DNA of 49,245 bases, taken from the NCBI GenBank assembly GCA_001931875.2, contig MSJH02000653.1, forward strand, positions 1-49,245, written 5' to 3'. The position numbers and the translations under genes were made by a program. The notes below the pieces were generated by a model that was not told the DNA's origin, did no database searches, and saw nothing but the letters and a program-made list of their open reading frames with translations. Origin of the DNA: Byssochlamys sp. IMV 00236 (taxonomy: Eukaryota > Ascomycota > Eurotiomycetes > Eurotiales > Thermoascaceae). Shown one piece after another: positions 21,571-32,436 of the stretch (the first letter of the stretch is position 1; every line of letters starts with the position of its first letter).

Positions 21571-21689
21571 AAAAAGATATACACAGTTCTAACAGTACTT
21601 CTGTCTTTTCTATTCTACCCTACGTATTTTTCATTATCCCAAACAGTAGCAAAAGTGTTTAAAAGGTAAAGTTATAATAAAGGTTCGAT

Positions 21690-21905
21690 GTGTGGCCACC
21701 AGGTCGTGTAAAGTTGATCAAACTAAGTTGTACAAAGTAAAAGGAATAATAAAGAAGATAAAGAAGTTCCTGAATCCACTTGTTTGGATTGTTCAGAAGT
21801 AAATAAAAGATAAAAATAAAAATAAAAGATTGTGATTCAAATCGTAAGTGATTTATTGGATGATTTTTTTGAAAAATGAAAAGGACAATGCCTTTTATAC
21901 CTGTT
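21690..21905 (-). repeat. LTR-like repeat, copy C
   Basis: The best-defined partner of copy B (AAACTAAGTTGTACAAAGTA, AAGAAGTTCCTGAATCCACT, GAAGTAAATAAAAG). It ends with GAAAAATGAAAAGG..CCTTTTATAC at 21891-21900, a TATA-like box on the minus strand. Confidence 0.55.
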
Positions 21906-22219
21906 AAAAATAAAGTTGGTCGATATAAGGTTCATTTGATTTAGAGTTCACTTCATTTATGGTTCAAACGTTAAATGGGCAAACCTTAATCTCGCAGTCC
22001 AAAAAGAATCAATTATGGTCATTGGTGCTACAGTGCTACAATATCAAAGGGTATCATCAGCATCAGTAAGAAAATAAGAAAAAAAACAAAGGTTAAGGTC
22101 AATAAGCGATATTTATCGCTGGGCTGAAGAAACTCATTGATCCGGCTGCATCAACTTTACAACTGTACCTGTATTTTTCATTGTCCGCTTGTGTAACATA
22201 CAAGAAACGAAATTAAAAG

Positions 22220-22302
22220 TGAAGGGAGTGGGATTCGAACCCACGCCTCCGAAGAGAACACGACCTTAACGTGTCGCCTTAGACCAACTCGGCCATCCCT
22301 CC
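22220..22302 (-). tRNA. tRNA-Leu (anticodon AAG)
   Basis: Reads on the minus strand as a complete class II tRNA. The 7-bp acceptor stem is GGAGGGA/TCCCTTC with one G-U pair. The D arm is GCCGAGTTGGTCTAAGGC. The anticodon stem ACACG/CGTGT carries loop TTAAGGT, giving anticodon AAG (plus-strand bases 22265-22267). The variable arm is long (TTCTCTTCGGAG), and the T arm is GTGGG TTCGAAT CCCAC. The discriminator base is A, as expected for Leu. There is no intron. TTTT directly after the 3' end on the minus strand is a Pol III terminator. CCA is not encoded. Confidence 0.95.
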
Positions 22303-22339
22303 TATATTTTTTAGTAAATGTGAAAATTAATATATTAAG

Positions 22340-22373
22340 TTAGTATCACGTGATCTTGGTCACGTGATACTAA
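22340..22373. repeat. Perfect 14-bp-arm palindrome containing two CACGTG boxes
   Basis: Left arm TTAGTATCACGTGA (22340-22353) and right arm TCACGTGATACTAA (22360-22373) are exact reverse complements around a 6-base spacer TCTTGG. Each arm contains CACGTG, the core site of bHLH factors. It lies 38 bp upstream of the tRNA gene's 5' end and just before the DIRS remnant. Confidence 0.9.
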
Positions 22374-22439
22374 GCTTGTCACATAGCAGTCCTTTCTTAT
22401 GAAGTAAATCCTTCCCTTCAGTCTTTATTTCAGTTATTG

Positions 22440-22980
22440 ACTTGCTTGTCTTTTTGTAAATCTTTAAAGCTGAGTACAACACTTACAACGGGATTTAGCG
22501 AGAACTCCCAAATTATCGAACAACAACTGGGAATCATTTTGCCTTATCAGTTCTTCCAACCGCCAAAAGTTAATTTGATCTCGAGAATGACCTATCAATT
22601 TGCCACACAAACTCCATCTTGGTAGACTATCTACCCTGATGCTTCCGACTCCGGGTGGAGTGTAAGTCAAAGAACGATAGAAGCCTTTGGCTACTGATAA
22701 AAAAAAGCTTTAAAAGAATTCAAAGCAGTACTTTTCGCTCTACGGCTACACTTACGGAAGCTCAAGAACCCCATTCTGAAAATTTATTCTGATAACTGCA
22801 CTCCTCTGAGATACTCGCACAAGGCGAGGGAACGTCATCAGTGAATCTGCAACAATTTTAATATATAACTAATTTGTGCAGATCCGGAAGTGCAAGCAGT
22901 AGATACCTCCAGAGAAGGCCAAGAAGGGACTTCATTTGAATCCACCATGAGAATCAACTTTAAAGATTCTAAGAAAATTA
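22440..22980 (+). pseudogene. DIRS/Ngaro-like retrotransposon remnant (reverse transcriptase end and RNase H)
   Basis: The translated fragment IYPDASDSGWSVSQ is followed by KALKEFKAVLFALRLHLRKL and ILKIYSDNCTPLRYSHKARE. This is the D-A-S-x-x-G-W ... E-x-K-A ... S-D-N-T-x-L-x-Y order of the RNase H domain in DIRS-type elements. Upstream, HLQRDLARTPKLSNNNWES and REWPINLPHKLHL resemble the end of the reverse transcriptase. Several stops and frame changes are present, including a TAATAA-like double stop after EAFGY. The tyrosine-recombinase gene expected in such elements was not identified. Confidence 0.65.
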
Positions 22981-25228
22981 CAAGGAAAAAAAAGTTGTAG
23001 AAGCAGTGTTTACCATTCCGTTATGACCAACACAATATTGGTGAAGCCTTAAACTGATAATGCAATAATTCAAAGTACCGATACAAATGAGACTCGACCA
23101 CCAGTGGTCATTAGTCAATTGACTATTATCTTTATGAAACGCATCATAGATAGCTTGACAATTGAAGGTGTTGAGTATCTACAACAGCTGATCCCATCGG
23201 CGGAAAGGACATTTATGGTGAGCTTGACCTTTTCTACATCATGCTTAATCAGTGATTTGATACCATTATAATCATTTGTTTGGAAAGGGGCGCCTAGATA
23301 TGGGAGTGTAGAGGCGAAAGGATTTAGTACTAAAAGGGTTCAGTTCGATACATGCTGAGGAGATTTCAGCAGTAACCATAGAGTAAACTATATTCTTCGC
23401 AGCGCTGAATGAGGGTGTGGATCTGATCTGCCGTACTATGAGGATGAGGCCGTTAAAATGGAGAAAGCAATTCATGAAATGACTCCAAAGTAGCTCAGGC
23501 TTAATGATAGAGTTAGATGGAAACATGTAAATGCACGCTGGTAGATAATTAATAAAGACTGATTACAGGACGGGTAAAGGAACGGGGCCCTGTAAGGCTA
23601 CTGGAGAGCTTTATGTTTGTTCGGCACGATCTCAGTGTAAGTCTCATCGAATATGTATCGTACGATGGCCAACAGGGGCGGTGTAGTGGTAGATGTCGAC
23701 AGCCGTCAAATGAAAGTCCTATCAGCAAAGCCATAAACGGCTATTATATCTAAGAACGCGAATACCAGCGGCTTGTAGGCATGTTGTTGGTGATGGAATC
23801 ACAATTGTTGCAAAAAGAGAACTTGATCCAATGCGTTTCGCTGTGTGTGAAACCTCCTCTTGAATCATATCAAAACAAGAGAAAGGATCTTGCATTTTTG
23901 ATCGTAGACACTTTTTAAAGAGTTTCCTAATATCTAAAGTGAGACTAATGGGACAGCAGTTGGATGTTTCTCCAAATACCACCGCTTATCAACATATACA
24001 ATGTGCTGTTCATCACCACCATTTCCTCCTCCATAGAACGATAAACATTGTCTATTTGGACCATAGCAGTGACACAACCCTCAAGCGTTAAATTTTTTTT
24101 GGATGATATCAGTGATCTTTGTCGATGACCGTCTGTCAACAATTTGCTCACAGATCTGGCAGGATTTACATCGCCAGTCATTAAAAGATCTAGTAAAAAA
24201 ATATTTTCGTTCCATTCTTAGTGTTAAAAAACATGCTTTTTTAAGCTTGTAAGGAACTAAATGAAAGCTTTTTAAATAAAATATGTCTTCAATAGTATTT
24301 AAAATGAAGATGACTACGGAAACATATATGATGAAAATGGTGTTAAAGCTGTGGCCATTGTATATGAAGAAGAAGACCCTTATGCCTGAAAGCTTAATCA
24401 ATCTCGAATCTTATTTTCAAAATTTGGGCCCATCATCTTCCGTCACAAAAGCTAATGAATAAGGTAAAGTAGCGGAAGAGGTCTTTCAAAGAAGAGTACT
24501 ACCCGTTTAAGCGAGTACAGCGATTATGGACAACCCTTTGATAATTATTCTTTCAGTATAAGCTGCAGCATCTTTTATCAATTAGAGCTGCTACTTTAAA
24601 CACTGCTCGTAGCTGGTGAAAAGAGTACGAGGAAGGTCCCCTGATTCTTTCATTATTGACAGGAAAACCAGCCGACAAAACAGACAACTGGCATCATTAC
24701 AAAGAAGCCTTAATTATGAGGATTTTATCTTATTATGGACAATGCTTCAATTCATATCTCAAAGCAAATATAGATGCGTTTATCTTACCAGGGCTCAGAC
24801 CAATTGTGCAATTTTAGGCATTAATCAAGCGAGACCCTTGAGGCTAAAGTCGCCGAAACTCTCATAGAATTTAGTTTCTACCAAATCAAATTCAAGTTGA
24901 AAATGGAGCCATTGTAGTTGATAAATTGAACACAAACATTTGTAAACTAAATCCATGGAACTTTTTTTTTTAGTAGACAAAAATAGCCATTACAATAAGG
25001 CTTTAGATTAAGATTTTGCTGCGGCTAAAGTTTAGCTGCTGCGGAGCATTTGATAAATGCAAACATGACGATATATTTAAATAAAAAAATCCCATTTTTA
25101 GCTGTCATCATGATGAGTAACCTATTCACTGTTCCACTATTCCGCTTGCCGCAGTAAGTTTAGAGGCTGTTTATAAATTTTTTACTCTATTGTAATCCCC
25201 TGCCTTTTTCTTTACCTTTGCTGTATAC
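22981..25228. other. Degenerate sequence, probably further transposon debris
   Basis: Contains moderately long frames on both strands (for example minus 24401-23549 and plus 24616-24867) with somewhat higher GC than the desert to the left, but many stops and no motif I can name. Minus-strand fragments such as FNDWRCKSCQICEQIVD suggest former coding sequence. The last 200 bp probably contain the ABC transporter promoter. No intact gene is supported. Confidence 0.5.
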
Positions 25229-28200
25229 ATGTCTGATAGTGTATTCGCTATTGGCACGACGAGTGCTCTTGCACTAGTCACAGCGTCGAGTTCATTCATA
25301 CTCACATTGCAGCGAATCTACTTTCATAAATCGCAACAAAAGGATCTTTCACCACTTCAATTTGACACAAAACGCGATCTGACAGTACCCGTCACGGACG
25401 ATACCAATCGTTTAAATAGATTGACTTTTTCAACTCTTGTCATTGCACTGTTATCAGCCTTCAACTTTTACACAGCAGTTGATAAAGATAATAACAGTCA
25501 TGACTGGATCAAAGTGGCTTCGGCCTGTGTTCAGTTTATCGCTTGGTTATATGCCTTTGTTCTCGTACTCGTATCTCGACGACACCAGCTTCCAAATGAA
25601 TGGGGATGGATATTGAATACTCACTTGTTTATCTTTTACTTCGCCGCCTGGTGTGTTGCTATCTACAACTTGTATAACGCGCTCATACTGAATCCTAATG
25701 ATACGCTGATCCACTTGTTACCAAATGTCTTGGCTGTCATATTGGGAGCAGATCTTATCTGTTCAACCGGTTCAGCAGACAAAGGCCCACAGTTTTTGGA
25801 TGAAGAAGGTAGACCTGTCATTGGCGTTGAAAGTACCTCCATCTTTTCGTTCCTTTCCTTTCGCTGGGTTTCTCCTCTGGTAACATACGCCTATAACAAC
25901 AAGAAGTTGGCCGAAGATGATCTTCCTTCGTTGCCCCCTCTTTTCCGTGGCTACAACCTCTTTTATATCTTTGGCGCATCTAAAGGCAAATCATTGGTCA
26001 GAAGAATTTACCTAGCTAATCGTCGCGCGATTATCATTCACGTCACCCTAGCTATAGTTTCGTCCATACTTTATTACTTGCCTGCTTTCTTTATCAATCG
26101 ACTATTGTTTTTGATCCAGGATATGAAGGGTGAAGAAGACAGTGAGTCTTTACGAAAAGGCTTTTTGTTGGTCATTGGTGTTGCTTTAACGCTCTTTATT
26201 ATTGGTCTCACCACTAGTCAAGTATGGTATTATGGTAAGAGAGAAATACAAAACTAGCTTCATACTGATTACTTACACCTTATCTATAGCGGCTTCTGTC
26301 GTGCAAGTCCGTATCAAGTCTATGCTGAGCATTGAAATTTACCGCAAAACCTTGCGTAGACGAGATTTAGCTATTGATGCTCCCAAGATCGAGGACGAGG
26401 AGGATAGCTATGATAAGAAGGACAAAAAGGATGATGACAAAGAAAAGAAAGATATTAGTTCATCGATTGGAACGATCGTTAACTTGATGAGTACCGATAC
26501 CAATCGTATATCTGAATTCGCTACCTGGTGGTGGGCCGTGTTGGAAGCTCCTACTGAATTGGGTGTTGGTATCTATTTTCTTTACACTCTGCTCGGAAAG
26601 TCATGTTTCTTGGGCCTATTAGTGATGATTGTCATTTTACCTTTGAACCATTACAACGCAAAAATGTATGCACAAGCTCAAGATAAATTGATGGAATCTC
26701 GAGACAAGCGTGTTTCATTAATGAATGAAGTGCTTCAAGGAATTCGTCAGATCAAATTCTTTGCTTGGGAGACTAACTGGGAAAAACGTATTATGGAAGC
26801 AAGAGCGACTGAACTTCGTCATTTAGCAGTTACTTATCTGTCTTCTGTCTTGTTTACGTTCGCATGGCAAGGGTGTGTGTTTTGATGATTATATCTAACA
26901 GAAAAAAAAAAATACTCATGATTTTGCTCTAGTTCACCTATTCTTGTTTCTCTTGTATCTTTTTGGTCATTCACCAAATTGGAAGGAAAAGAACTCACAG
27001 CTCCTATCGCTTTCACTTCTATCAGCGTATTCAATGAATTGAAATTCGCCTTGAATGTTCTTCCCGAAGTATTTATCGAATGGTTACAGGCTGCGATCAG
27101 TTTGAGACGTATTCAAGCATATTTAGACGAAGGCGAAATCGACAGTCCTACTGAAGAGGATATTCAAACAAAGGACATCACTCTTGGTTTGTATGATGCA
27201 ACTGTGGGCTGGGCCAAGCCAAGTTACAGTGATGACGCTACCCAGGAACAAAACACAGGATTCACTCTGAAGGATCTCAACATTGAATTCCCTAACAATG
27301 AACTCAGTTTGATTGCCGGTGCAACTGGTTCCGGAAAGACTCTGTTGATGCTTAGTTTGCTCGGTGAAGCTGTGACCATTAAGGGAATCGTAAAATGTCC
27401 TCGTCAGCCTATTGTTGATACGGTGTCTAGCGACTTCAATTTGTCAGCTGATATTGATCTTAAGGACTGGATACTGCCTTACGCTGTCTCCTATGTATCT
27501 CAAACTGCATGGCTTCAGAACGCATCTATTCGAGACAACATTCTCTTTGGTCTACCTTATGTTGAATCAAGATACCGGGACACCCTTTATGCATGTGCTC
27601 TTAACAAGGACTTGGAAATTTTAGAAGACGGTGACATGACAGAAATTGGTGAAAAGGGTATCACCTTATCTGGCGGTCAAAAGGCTCGTGTATCGCTTGC
27701 AAGAGCTGTCTATTCTCGAGCACAAAATGTCTTAATGGATGATGTATTGAGTGCTGTTGATGGTAAGTCATATACACATATATATATAAGCGACAGTAAG
27801 CAGAGTATTAATATATTTTTCTATTTTAGCACACACCGCAAAGCATTTATATGAAAAATGTTTATTGGGTCCCTTGATGGAAGGCCGTACCCGTATCTTG
27901 ATCACTCATCATGTCAAGCTTTGTTCAAAGGGTGCCGCTTATATCGTTAACCTTGATTATAATGTTGCTGGTACGCCCTATGGCTTGCGTGAGCTTGGAT
28001 ATCTTGAAGAGGAAGAGGAAAGTGTTGTTGAAGAAGTTGCTGCAGAAGAAAAGGCCATTGAAGAGACACTTCCACCCGCTAATGATGATGACAAGAAGAA
28101 ACCACGTGCATTGGTAGAGGAAGAGACGCGTGCAACTGGTATGGTCAAGGTTAAATACTACACTCTCTACATGAAGTTGGTCGGAAATCCTTTCTTTTGG

Positions 28201-30213
28201 TTTGTCATGACTGCCTTAATTTTGGGATCTCGTGGTCTGGATATCACCGAAAGCTGGTGGATCAAGCGATGGACTCAGACTTATGAATCTGTAAATAGTG
28301 ATGACATAGTTGTTCAACAGCATCATAGCTACGTATCTCAATCCAAATCATTCTATGCGTATAATCATCAACCTGTCATCGGTGACAATAGAACATGGGT
28401 GGCAGAAGGCGACAATGGCGATGACTCCGTTAACTTCTTCCTTGGCATATACTGTCTTATCACTATGTCAAACGTTATCGTTCTTACCTTAAGATTCGTC
28501 GTTCTCTTCTGGGGTGTCCTTGGCGCCAACAGAAAACTATATGCCGATCTACTCCATCGCGTTTTCAGAGCACCACTTCGCTTCTTTGATACTACGCCCA
28601 TTGGTCGAATCCTCAACCGTTTCTCAAAAGACTTTGAAACAATTGATTCATCTATTCCCAACCATTTTATGGAGTTTGTCATTCAATGGGTTATTATTAT
28701 CTCTAGTATCATTACTGTCTCTACTGTACTACCTATCTTTGTGGTTCCTCTGCTCGTTGTGGCCTTTTTTAACATTTGGATAGGTGTCATGTTTGTCTCT
28801 GCCTCTCGTGAATTCAAGCGTATGGACTCTGTCACTCGCTCTCCTCTCTTTAGTCACTTTACAGAAACCATTGTAGGTGTAACTACCATTCGTGCCTTTG
28901 GCGCAACCCGCCAGTTCATGCAACAGATGCTCAAGTATATTGATGCCAACTCACGTCCTTTCTATTATACATGGCTTGTTAACCGTTGGGTCAGTATTCG
29001 ATACGCTGTCAGCGGAGCCCTTGTGAACTTTATAACAGGCACTATTATCTTGTTAACCATCAAGCAGATGAATGCCTCAGTCGCAGGTTTCTGTCTCAGC
29101 TTCGTCTTGTTGTTTACCGATCAAATGTTCTGGGGTATTCGTCGATACACCAACCTGGAAATGGCATTCAATGCTGTCGAACGTGTTGTTGAGTTTATGG
29201 AAATCGAGCAAGAACCTCCAGCTATAACGGATGTTAGACCACCACCTGGCGTAAGTTTAAAGAAAACAACGTAAAGACACAGGTTTGCTAATTGTTTATG
29301 TGATATAGTGGCCAACTCAAGGTGCGATTGAGGTAAAGGATTTGGAAGTTCGCTACGCTGCTGATCTCGAACCTGTCTTGAGAGGTCTTACGTTCTCAGT
29401 CAAGGCTCAAGAAAAGGTCGGTATTGTCGGTAGAACTGGTAGTGGTAAATCAACCATGGCCTTGTCTTTCTTCAGATTCGTTGAAGCCACCAAGGGATCG
29501 ATCGTCATTGATGGCATAGATATTAAGGACCTTGGTACAGAAGATCTTCGATCAAACTTGACCATCATTCCTCAAGATCCTACTCTCTTCTCTGGTACCC
29601 TTCGATCCAACATGGATCCATTCGATCAATTTGAAGATGAAGATATCTTTGTTGCCTTGCGTCGTGTTCACCTGTTGCCTCAAGAGTCCGCAACATCTAG
29701 AGCAAATACGGTTACGTCTGATACCACCTTAGAGGCAGCTAGTTCTAATGCTTTCAGAGACCTCAACACACTCGTTACAGAGGGCGGTAAAAACTTCTCG
29801 CAAGGACAGCGACAATTGCTCTGCTTGGCTCGTGCGTTACTGAAACGTAGTCGAATTGTGTTGATGGATGAAGCAACTGCCAGTGTTGACTTTGAAACGG
29901 ATAAGGCTATTCAAAAGACGATTTCAGTCGAGTTTGCTGATTCAACCATCTTGTGTATCGCACATCGTTTACATACTGTGATTGAGTATGATCGTATATT
30001 GGTATTGGATAAGGGAAATATAGTTGAATTTGATAGGTAATTATTACATACAATGAACAAAAAAGACATGGCTGAACTAAACTCTACACTTATAGTCCCT
30101 TAAAACTAATCAATGATCCTGAATCTGTATTCCACAAGATGTGTCGTAACTCTGGTGAACTCGAAAGCTTAGTTACCTTGGCAAAATCAAAGCATCAATT
30201 GATCGATGCTTAA
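25229..30213 (+). CDS. ABCC (MRP-type) ABC transporter
   Basis: Six exons (25229-26234, 26290-26872, 26933-27762, 27830-29250, 29309-30036, 30096-30213) encode 1,561 residues in frame. Five N-terminal hydrophobic segments form a TMD0 region. TMD1 and NBD1 follow (Walker A GATGSGKT, signature LSGGQKARVSLARAV, Walker B VLMDDVLSAVD), then TMD2 and NBD2 (Walker A GRTGSGKS, signature NFSQGQRQLLCLARALL, Walker B IVLMDEATASVD, H-loop CIAHRLHTV). NBD1 has Asp where NBD2 has the catalytic Glu, the usual ABCC asymmetry. TMD1 contains an unusually charged Asp/Lys insertion (EDEEDSYDKKDKKDDDKEKK). Family members export glutathione conjugates, bile acids or metals, often at the vacuole (Ycf1/Ybt1 group); substrate unknown. 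The ATG has no upstream in-frame extension that I can support. Confidence 0.93.
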
Positions 30214-30563
30214 CCATATAAAGCGTAATCTATATATTAAAATCTACATATTCTTGATATAATAAAGGCTACAAGGCATTTAATAGCAACTTATTGTTCT
30301 TGATACATAATTTGTAGAGTGACCATTTATCAAAAAGTTAGAGAATGCTTGAAAGCTTGTCTTTTCAAGCTTGATGGTTACCATGAAAAACCAGCAACTG
30401 AGCTTAAAATTATTGAACAAATAAAATGCAAGATCGATTGCTACTGTTTCGAATGATTGATCACCGTCACAGCTCTGACAAAAAAAAAAAGGGCAGAAAA
30501 GACAAATGTTTGTTGTGCCTTTTTCGTTTTTCTCTCTCTCTCTTTCTTTCTTTTTTTTCAATA
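30214..30563. other. Intergenic: ABC transporter 3' flank and MRI1 promoter
   Basis: 350 bp without a gene. It holds a small inverted repeat GCTTGAAA/TTTCAAGC at about 30349-30372 and a long pyrimidine tract (about 30520-30558) just before the MRI1 ATG. No TATA box is obvious. Confidence 0.5.
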
Positions 30564-31763
30564 ATGAGTTGTAAGAACAAGCATACACAAAGAGGTGACA
30601 TCAACACTGAATTCTAATAATTTATTTACACGCATACAGCAACAAAGACACTTGAGGCTATCCAATATACCAGAGGTGACCTTCGTATATTAAACCAGCT
30701 TGTATTGCCTCATGAAACCATCTTTGAGACCGTATTGAATATTCAAAACGGACATTCTGCTATCAAAACCATGAAAACTCGAGGTGCACCAGCTATTGCT
30801 ATCGTGGCTGCTTTATCTTTAGCAGTTGATATCAACACTCGCTTTGAAAAAGGTGAATTTACTACGGTAGATCAAGTTGTTCAATTCGTACAAGAATCTT
30901 TGGAATACTTGAAGACGTCTCGACCTACCGCTGTCAACTTATTTGATGCCGCTGCAAAGCTCTTGACTGTAGTTCAAGAAAGTGCCAAGGAAGCCAAAGA
31001 GCCCGCAGATGTCGTGTACGCCTATATTGAAGCAGCTGAAAAGATGTTGGTGGATGATGTACAAGATAACAAGAATATTGGTAAATTTGGTGCAGATTAC
31101 ATTACTAGCAATGTAAAGGACAAAGATAACATCTGTGTGTTGACACACTGTAATACGGGTTCTCTTGCTACGGCTGGATGGGGCACTGCTCTGGGTATCA
31201 TTCGTGATCTCCATGCCAGCGGAAATCTGAAGCATGCCTACTGCACTGAAACTCGTCCTTACAACCAAGGATCTCGTTTGACTGCCTATGAGCTAGTCTA
31301 TGAAAATATTCCAGCCACTTTAATATGTGACAACATGGCCTCTGCCTTACTGAAACAAAATCCTCAAGTACAAGCGATTGTTGTAGGCGCTGATCGTGTA
31401 GCTGCCAATGGAGATACAGCCAATAAGATTGGTACTTATCAACTCGCCATCACTGCCAAATATCACGATATTCTCTTCATCGTGGCCGCACCCTCAACAT
31501 CTATTGATTTGGATACAAAGAGTGGCGCAGACATTGTGATTGAACAAAGACCAGCCGAAGAACTTGTGACGGTATCTGGCGTACGAGTTCAAGATAATGA
31601 ACCTACATCTATTCGTACAGCTGCTGAACACATTGGCGTATGGAACCCTAGTTTTGACGTTACACCTAGCGAACTTATATCTGCCATTGTCACTGAGAAA
31701 GGAGTCGTCGTCAAGAAGGATGGTGAAACGCAATTTGATATGGCTGCATTTCTCTCTAAATAA
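30564..31763 (+). CDS. MRI1: Methylthioribose-1-phosphate isomerase (methionine salvage)
   Basis: Two exons: a 7-nt first exon (ATG AGT T, 30564-30570), an intron with donor GTAAGA, and the main exon 30640-31763; 376 residues. The spliced start reads MSSTKTLEAIQYTRGDLRIL, the conserved MtnA/eIF2B-like N-terminus, so the later in-frame ATG at 30705 is not the true start. Catalytic Cys sits in VLTHCNTGSLATAGWGTALG and catalytic Asp in IVVGADRVAANGDTANKIGT. NIQNGHSAIKTMKTRGAPAI binds the substrate phosphate. The enzyme converts 5-methylthioribose-1-phosphate to the ribulose form in recycling of methylthioadenosine. It is convergent with the eS28 gene, 46 bp between stops. Confidence 0.95.
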
Positions 31764-31809
31764 ATAAATACACATGTAATTGTAAAACGTGGGCTTTTTA
31801 TTGAGTTGT

Positions 31810-32317
31810 TTAACGGAGACGACGAGCTTCACGTTCAGATTCCAAAAGACAGAGGATATCGTTTTCACGAACAGGACCCTTGACGTTACGAATGATGGAA
31901 CGGTTGGTATCGTCCATGAATTCAACACGAACTTGAGTAACACCACCACGAGAGCCGGTACGGCCAAGAACCTTTGTAACTCTGGCAAGTTTGACGGGAG
32001 TCTTAGAGTCCTATAGATACATGTGTCAATACTATCTCCATTAGTGTAATAAAATAAAGCATTGAGGGAAAAAACGAGACAATCAAGGAAGTGATGAATA
32101 ATGTAAAGTGAATGTGAATAAAATCGAGATTGATGCATCATTAATTAATTAACTTTTTTTCTGCTGAATATGCTGTGTTTTTATATATAGATGATTGTTG
32201 TCCATAAGTTCATCCATCCATCCATCTTTATTCATCTTGTCATCATCTTTCCTTTCTAATCTTTGTCCTTTCCTCTCTTTCTCTTTAAATATATATCCTC
32301 TTCGCACAACTCACCAT
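31810..32317 (-). CDS. RPS28: 40S ribosomal protein eS28
   Basis: Exon 2 (32010-31810) encodes [20 protein letters not shown] and [14 protein letters not shown] through REARRLR, the whole conserved eS28 sequence except the initiator Met. The start codon is supplied by ATG at 32317-32315, which is followed immediately by a canonical GTGAGT donor. The 304-nt intron ends CTATAG directly before GAC. The product is 67 residues, exactly the family length. Introns right after the start codon are frequent in fungal ribosomal protein genes. The ATG is only 119 bp downstream of the CFT1 stop on the same strand, so promoter and CFT1 terminator must share this gap. The protein lies at the mRNA exit region of the 40S subunit. 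Confidence 0.93.
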
Positions 32318-32436
32318 GATGTATCTTTTTTGTGGATTGAAAAGGAGAGATCTCAGTCAAGGAAGCCCAATTGTTTACTTTTCTGTTCGATTCGGAGTAT
32401 CAATTGTTACACACAAATCATTCGGCTTTATTTTTT

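Larger units (their letters stand above)
17406..22219. other. AT-rich gene desert with diverged repeats
   Basis: 4.8 kb with no supportable conserved gene on either strand. Up to 19.0 kb I see only AT-rich sequence with short chance frames. From 19.0 to 21.9 kb several diverged copies of one LTR-like repeat occur, listed separately. The block ends at the tRNA-Leu gene. Confidence 0.7.

Noticed and set aside
31494..32141. 215-codon minus-strand frame overlapping MRI1 and RPS28
   Set aside because: It crosses the RPS28 intron and the antisense of MRI1 without family motifs; eS28 is encoded in another frame.
32011..32314. C/D-box snoRNA in the RPS28 intron
   Set aside because: A C-box-like ATGATGA exists, but no CTGA D box or terminal stem was found.
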